Below are positions 60,339 to 64,000 of a stretch of DNA of 64,000 nt, piece after piece (the stretch's first letter is position 1; the number at the start of each line of letters is the position of its first letter). Source of the DNA: Deltaproteobacteria bacterium (GTDB lineage: Bacteria; Desulfobacterota; Binatia; HRBIN30; CADEER01); assembly GCA_029262455.1 (NCBI GenBank), contig JAJCZJ010000019.1, positions 36,753 to 100,752 of the forward strand, in the 5' to 3' direction. The translations under genes and the position numbers were made by a program. A model generated the notes under the pieces. That model was not told the origin of the DNA. It ran no database searches and worked only from the letters and a program-made list of their open reading frames with translations.

Positions 60339-62015
60339 ATGGCTAACGTCGCTGCCATGGAAAGACGTAGACGAATTCCAGGGGGCAGCAGCGAGGCGCG
60401 ACGGTCCTCGAGTATGCGCCGAGTCGTTGCACTCGTTTTGCTCGTAACCGCCGTAATCCTGGTTCCCGAATGGCATTTGGCGACGGCGCACGGCGCCGAG
60501 ATCCGCGGACGCCGTAGCCGCGAAGCGGGACGGCGAAGTGGGGCCCGCCCGACTGCGGTGCTGCGCACGGTTAGCCGGAATTGTGATCCAGCCAGTGCTC
60601 CGGATCGAATTTCTCCTTCGGTGGATCCGGCTACGATTCATCTATTGAATCGTGCTGCCTTTGGCCCGACTCCGCACTTGGTGTGGGAGGTCGAGTGCTT
60701 GGGGCGCGATGCCTGGGTCGATCAGCAACTCTTTCCCAACTTGATCACAGACCCTCAGTTGACCCAGCGGTTGTCGATCTACCCGACGTTGGTGATGACT
60801 ACGGCGCAACTGATCGAAAACTACCCGCAGCCAATGCCCGGTGAAGAAGTTGATCGCACCAAGACGCCGGCGCAAGTCTTGGCCGAGCTTCGCTCTTCGG
60901 TCGTCTTGCGGGCTGTGCATTCGCGCAAGCAGCTGGAAGAGGTGTTGGTCGACTTCTGGTTCAACCACTTCAACGTATTCGCAGGTGACGGCCCCGCTCG
61001 ATGGGCGACGACATCGTATTTGCGCGACGTCATTCGGCCGAATGTCTTTGGTCACTTCGAAGACTTGGTCCTGGCGACCGCCGAGAGTCCGTCGATGCTC
61101 TACTACCTCGACAACTATCTCAATGTGCGTGCCGGAAGCCGCGGCCGCAATTCCGGTCTCAACGAGAACTACGCCCGAGAGTTGTTGGAACTTCACACGG
61201 TCGGCGTCGACGGTGGGTACGATCAAGATGACATCATCGAAGTCGCCAAGGCATTCACCGGCTGGACGATCCGAGACCCCAGAGCGAATGATTCAGGTTT
61301 CGTCTACAACCAGTTCTTTCACGACGATAGCGCAGACTCGGTGATGGGCCACGAGATCGCGACGAGTGGGGTGCAGCAGGGGCGTGAGATCATAGCGTTC
61401 TTGTCAGCCCATCCGGCTACCGCCGACTTCATCGCTACGAAGCTGGTCAGCCGGTTGGTCGCGGACGATCCGCCGGCGCATTTGGTCCGCCGCGTTCGTG
61501 AAGTGTTCACCCAGACTCATGGCGATCTGCGGGCGGTCGTTGAAATCATTCTGAAGTCGGAGGAGTTCTACGACCCGGTGCATCGGCTGGCAAAGGTCAA
61601 AAGCCCGCTCGAAATCGTGGCGAGCTCGATGCGCGCGATCGACGCAGAAGTGCAGCTCGGTTTGGGCGCGGCGCGGTTGGTGGGGATTCTCGGCCAACCG
61701 TTGCTGTTGGCGTCGCCTCCGACCGGCTGGGAAGAGGACGCCGATGCGGTGACCAGCGTCGGCGGGATGCTGACACGGTTCGAAGCGGCCTTTCGTATCG
61801 CGACCAACGATATTCCTGGGGTCTTCGTCGATTTCGATCGTTGGTCTTTCATTGACGCCGGTAGTCTCGGTGCCGATCGAATCTTGGTTGATGTTCTCCA
61901 AGACCGCGCTGGAGCCGATACGCGCCGTGCCATGCGACGAGCTGAACGCGAAGGGGCGAGCTCGGCGCTCCTCGGTGCCATGGCCCTCGGGTGCCCTGAG
62001 TTTCAGCTGCAGTAG
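60339..62015 (+). CDS. DUF1800 family protein
   Basis: 558 residues from ATG 60339; a later ATG at 60414 would begin with a tidier signal peptide (RRVVALVLLVTAVIL), so the start is uncertain. DUF1800 motifs: IHLLNRAAFGPTPHLVWEV, HSRKQLEEVLVDFWFNHFNVFAGDG, YLDNYLNVRAG, NENYARELLELHTVGVDGGYDQDDIIEVAKAFTGWTI, and FIATKLVSRLVADDPP. Function unknown, regularly paired with DUF1501 as here (18 bp downstream). An exported location is likely. Confidence 0.9.
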   Translation: MANVAAMERRRRIPGGSSEARRSSSMRRVVALVLLVTAVILVPEWHLATAHGAEIRGRRSREAGRRSGARPTAVLRTVSRNCDPASAPDRISPSVDPATIHLLNRAAFGPTPHLVWEVECLGRDAWVDQQLFPNLITDPQLTQRLSIYPTLVMTTAQLIENYPQPMPGEEVDRTKTPAQVLAELRSSVVLRAVHSRKQLEEVLVDFWFNHFNVFAGDGPARWATTSYLRDVIRPNVFGHFEDLVLATAESPSMLYYLDNYLNVRAGSRGRNSGLNENYARELLELHTVGVDGGYDQDDIIEVAKAFTGWTIRDPRANDSGFVYNQFFHDDSADSVMGHEIATSGVQQGREIIAFLSAHPATADFIATKLVSRLVADDPPAHLVRRVREVFTQTHGDLRAVVEIILKSEEFYDPVHRLAKVKSPLEIVASSMRAIDAEVQLGLGAARLVGILGQPLLLASPPTGWEEDADAVTSVGGMLTRFEAAFRIATNDIPGVFVDFDRWSFIDAGSLGADRILVDVLQDRAGADTRRAMRRAEREGASSALLGAMALGCPEFQLQ

Positions 62016-62033
62016 CGATCACGGAGAAGGACA

Positions 62034-63269
62034 ATGACAATGAATGAACTCAGCCGCCGTTCGTTTCTTCGCAATGGGCTGGTTGCCGCTGGCGTCGGCT
62101 TCGGTCCACGTTTTTTTCTGCGACCTGCCGCGGCTGAAAGCGCTTCGGTCCGATCGTTGGTCGTGCTGTTTCAACGCGGTGCCGTGGATGGCCTCAATAT
62201 GGTCGTGCCCTATGACGAGCAGCGGTACTACGACCTGCGGCCAACGATTGCGATCCCACAGCCCGGCCAACAAAACGGTGCATTGGATTTGGATGGGCGC
62301 TTCGGTCTTCATCCGGCGATGAGTCCGTTGATGCCTGCGTTCGATGCCGGCGAGCTGGCGTTCGTGCACGCTTGTGGCTCGCACGATCCGACTCGCTCGC
62401 ACTTCGACGGCCAGGATTTCATGGAGAAGGGCACCCCGGGCTCGAAGAATGGCAAGGATGGTTGGTTGAACCGACACCTGCAGAGTGCGGGCCCGTCGGA
62501 AAGTATCTACCGGGGAGTCGCGTTGAGTACCCGCATGCCGCTGATACTGGCTGGTGAGGCGGATGCTTTGGCGGTTGGCAATCTCTCTCAATTATCGCTT
62601 GGGACCGGCGAGGTCGGCCAACTCATCCGCGACACGATCGAGGGAATGTACGGCGACCGCGACGATCTACCGGGCGCGGTCGTGCGAGACTCGCTCGAGG
62701 CGGTCGCGATTGCCGGCAATCTCGACCCGGCCCAGTATGTTCCGCGCAATGGAGCGGTCTACCCCGACACTCCGGCAGGAAACCAGTTGGTCCAGATCGC
62801 GCAGGTGATCCGTGCCGATGTCGGTATGGAGGTCGCGTTCACGGATCTCAACGGCTGGGACACACACAGCCAAGAAGTTGGTGCTCTCGGTGTCCTGCTG
62901 GCCGAATTGGCCGAGGCGACGGCTGCGTTTCGCACCGACCTCGGTGAGGATCTGGCCGATGTGTGCTTGGTGACGCTGAGCGAGTTCGGTCGTACGGCGG
63001 CGGAGAATGGTTCCGGCGGTACGGACCATGGGCATGGGACGGCGATGTTCGCTCTTGGCGGAACGGTGGACGGAGGCCGCATCTACGGCGATTGGCCGGG
63101 CCTCGACGCTGCTGATCTGTACCAGGGCCGCGACCTCCCGGTCACGACGGACTACCGAACCTTTCTCTCCGAAGTGATAGCCGGCCATCTCGGCAACGCG
63201 AACATCAGTGAAATATTCCCCGACTTCGACTTCGGCGCTGAGCCGACGCTGGGGATTATCCGCGCTTGA
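62034..63269 (+). CDS. DUF1501 protein with twin-arginine signal
   Basis: 411 residues. LSRRSFLRNGLVAAG is a clear Tat signal, so the protein is exported folded. VVLFQRGAVDGLNMVVPY, ALDLDGRFGLHPAMSPLMPAF, ACGSHDPTRSHFDGQDFMEKG, DLNGWDTHSQ and LSEFGRTAAENGSGGTDHGHGTAMFALG are the DUF1501 (alkaline-phosphatase-fold) motifs, including metal ligands. Partner of the DUF1800 gene. GGAGAAGG lies ahead; ATG 62040 is an alternative start. Confidence 0.92.
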   Translation: MTMNELSRRSFLRNGLVAAGVGFGPRFFLRPAAAESASVRSLVVLFQRGAVDGLNMVVPYDEQRYYDLRPTIAIPQPGQQNGALDLDGRFGLHPAMSPLMPAFDAGELAFVHACGSHDPTRSHFDGQDFMEKGTPGSKNGKDGWLNRHLQSAGPSESIYRGVALSTRMPLILAGEADALAVGNLSQLSLGTGEVGQLIRDTIEGMYGDRDDLPGAVVRDSLEAVAIAGNLDPAQYVPRNGAVYPDTPAGNQLVQIAQVIRADVGMEVAFTDLNGWDTHSQEVGALGVLLAELAEATAAFRTDLGEDLADVCLVTLSEFGRTAAENGSGGTDHGHGTAMFALGGTVDGGRIYGDWPGLDAADLYQGRDLPVTTDYRTFLSEVIAGHLGNANISEIFPDFDFGAEPTLGIIRA

Positions 63270-63280
63270 ACTGAGTATTG

Positions 63281-63308
63281 CCGACCGATCAACAGCCCCT
63301 TCGGTCGG
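63281..63308. terminator. Hairpin after the DUF1501 gene
   Basis: CCGACCGA (63281-63288) pairs with TCGGTCGG (63301-63308), twelve-base loop, 11 bp after the stop. No U-run follows; a terminator is probable from position. Confidence 0.5.
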
Positions 63309-63340
63309 TACCCTGTCCGGCAATGAGGCCGGGCAGCTGT

Positions 63341-63377
63341 GGATTCCGGCGGAGATAATTCATCTTCGCCGGAATCC
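63341..63377. repeat. 11-bp inverted repeat
   Basis: GGATTCCGGCG (63341-63351) and CGCCGGAATCC (63367-63377) with a 15-base loop. Unknown role; could be part of the terminator region or a mobile-repeat end. Confidence 0.6.
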
Positions 63378-63417
63378 GCTGATTCCACCCCCAATGTAGA
63401 TGGGCTCGAATAACTCT

Positions 63418-63440
63418 CGAATGACAATTTTTGTCATTCG
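63418..63440. promoter_or_regulatory. 10-bp inverted repeat with TTT centre
   Basis: CGAATGACAA (63418-63427) and TTGTCATTCG (63431-63440) form a near-continuous palindrome about 160 bp upstream of the pilin-like gene. It has the form of an operator. Confidence 0.5.
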
Positions 63441-63603
63441 TTCTCGTCGAGCTTGTCGGCTTCCCACCTCTGAGTTCCTTGTCGGATGCTTCGTCGTCTC
63501 TATGGCACGGATCATGCGTTGTGGGTTTGGTGCGACTCGGCAACTGAAAGAACGATTCTGTTGGCCGGGCGCTGGACTTCTCAAGGACACGGAGGAATTT
63601 CGA

Positions 63604-63963
63604 ATGACGACGATTCTGCGATCTCAACGTGGTGTGAATACAATGAGTTTGCTTTTGGGTGTCGGCATGATGGCCGCATTGGCCGCGTTTTCTATGAAGC
63701 AGATGCAACAAGACGGCGGCGGAGTGCAGGCAATCAACAGAGCAAATGATGTGGCGTGTAAAACGCAGCGCTCTCAACTGAAGCGCGATCTCGTGGTGTT
63801 TCAGTTCGACCATCCGTCGAACCCGCCCACCATCGAGGCCATGGAAAAGTCGGGCATCGAGATTCCTGTTTGCCCGGAAGAAGGCTACTACGAGATCGCA
63901 GGCGCCGATGTAGATTGTAGTATCCACTCTTACGAAGCTTGGGACGAAGAAGAAGACTCGTAA
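63604..63963 (+). CDS. Pseudopilin-like small protein with degenerate prepilin leader
   Basis: 119 residues from ATG 63604 with GGAGGA upstream. LRSQRGVNTMSLLLGVGMMAALAAFSM has the Gly and hydrophobic helix of a prepilin, but the conserved Glu5 is absent (Ser at that position). The rest fits a small-pseudopilin pattern: VACKTQRSQLKRDLVVFQFDHPSNPPTIEAME, then GIEIPVCPEEGYYEIAGADVDCSIH, like the C-terminal Cys-Pro...Cys-Ser-x-His block of ComGC/GspG-like proteins. It may be an atypical minor pilin. The gene lies near the window edge and is complete. Confidence 0.62.
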   Translation: MTTILRSQRGVNTMSLLLGVGMMAALAAFSMKQMQQDGGGVQAINRANDVACKTQRSQLKRDLVVFQFDHPSNPPTIEAMEKSGIEIPVCPEEGYYEIAGADVDCSIHSYEAWDEEEDS

Positions 63964-64000
63964 GACGGGCGCGTCCGTCGGCCGATGACCGGTCAGCGGC

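Larger units (their letters stand above)
63270..63603. other. Intergenic region with three perfect inverted repeats
   Basis: 334 bp without a gene. It holds three perfect stems, listed separately: 63281-63308, 63341-63377 and 63418-63440. Confidence 0.55.

Overview
The window is a high-GC chromosomal segment from a Gram-negative (diderm) bacterium. Evidence for an outer membrane includes a TonB-dependent receptor, a DUF481 outer-membrane-type protein, several lipoproteins and two sets of minor type IV pilins. Many exported proteins carry long Thr-Pro ('TPT') linkers plus dockerin-like EF-hand pairs. Alongside them are acyl-CoA ligase, MaoC, SDR, phosphotransferase and DHDPR-like genes. This combination resembles the poorly cultured Binatota/'deltaproteobacterial' lineages, but that placement is inference from gene style, not a phylogenetic result. 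I saw no rRNA, tRNA, CRISPR array, transposase, integrase or phage module. The segment looks like ordinary chromosome with small dispersed repeats.

Layout. 1-8.7 kb: a truncated TonB receptor is divergent from a lipoprotein alpha/beta hydrolase. Then come a DRE-TIM aldolase, KDPG aldolase and DUF1499 lipoprotein on the minus strand, an acyl-CoA ligase, a haem protein with an EF-hand pair, and a small membrane protein. 8.7-13.3 kb: an exported unknown, an 87-bp direct repeat, a MaoC-like protein, a DHDPR-like reductase, an APH-type kinase and a lone cNMP-binding domain. 13.6-22.7 kb: a TPT/EF-hand secreted protein, a papain-like hydrolase, a UbiA prenyltransferase, a PlsC acyltransferase under a large palindrome, TerC, a YtcJ-type amidohydrolase, an SDR and a GT39-like glycosyltransferase.

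22.9-37.4 kb is bracketed by two separate minor-pilin operons, each ordered FimT/GspH-PilV-PilW-PilX and facing inward. Between them lie a lipoprotein, a TetR regulator with a clear operator, a 1001-residue secreted metalloprotease with a TPT stalk, exonuclease III, a small zinc-ribbon protein and a CDF metal exporter. 37.7-45.3 kb: DUF3465 translationally coupled to a HerA/DUF87-type ATPase, a TPP-dependent lyase/acetolactate-synthase-like enzyme, and SurE sandwiched between two Coq4-family proteins.

45.5-56.3 kb: DUF481 protein, redoxin, a large repetitive adhesin-like protein with an EF-hand tail, PurM, then a co-directional block of small unknown proteins ending in a metallopeptidase and an R3H-AAA ATPase. 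HU, dephospho-CoA kinase with a duplicated P-loop strand, and two paralogous small proteins on either side of it follow. 56.5-64 kb: a GlpC/HdrD-like iron-sulfur protein, a frameshifted small Cys-rich secreted protein, a gamma-carboxylase-like HTTM protein divergent from a DUF1800/DUF1501 pair, and a pseudopilin-like protein with a degenerate leader.

No single obvious new defence or mobile system is present. The best candidates for something undescribed are the R3H-ATPase/metallopeptidase/lipoprotein block, the Coq4-SurE-Coq4 arrangement, the paired minor-pilin operons around a TetR-controlled protease, and the EF-hand/TPT export module shared by unrelated proteins.
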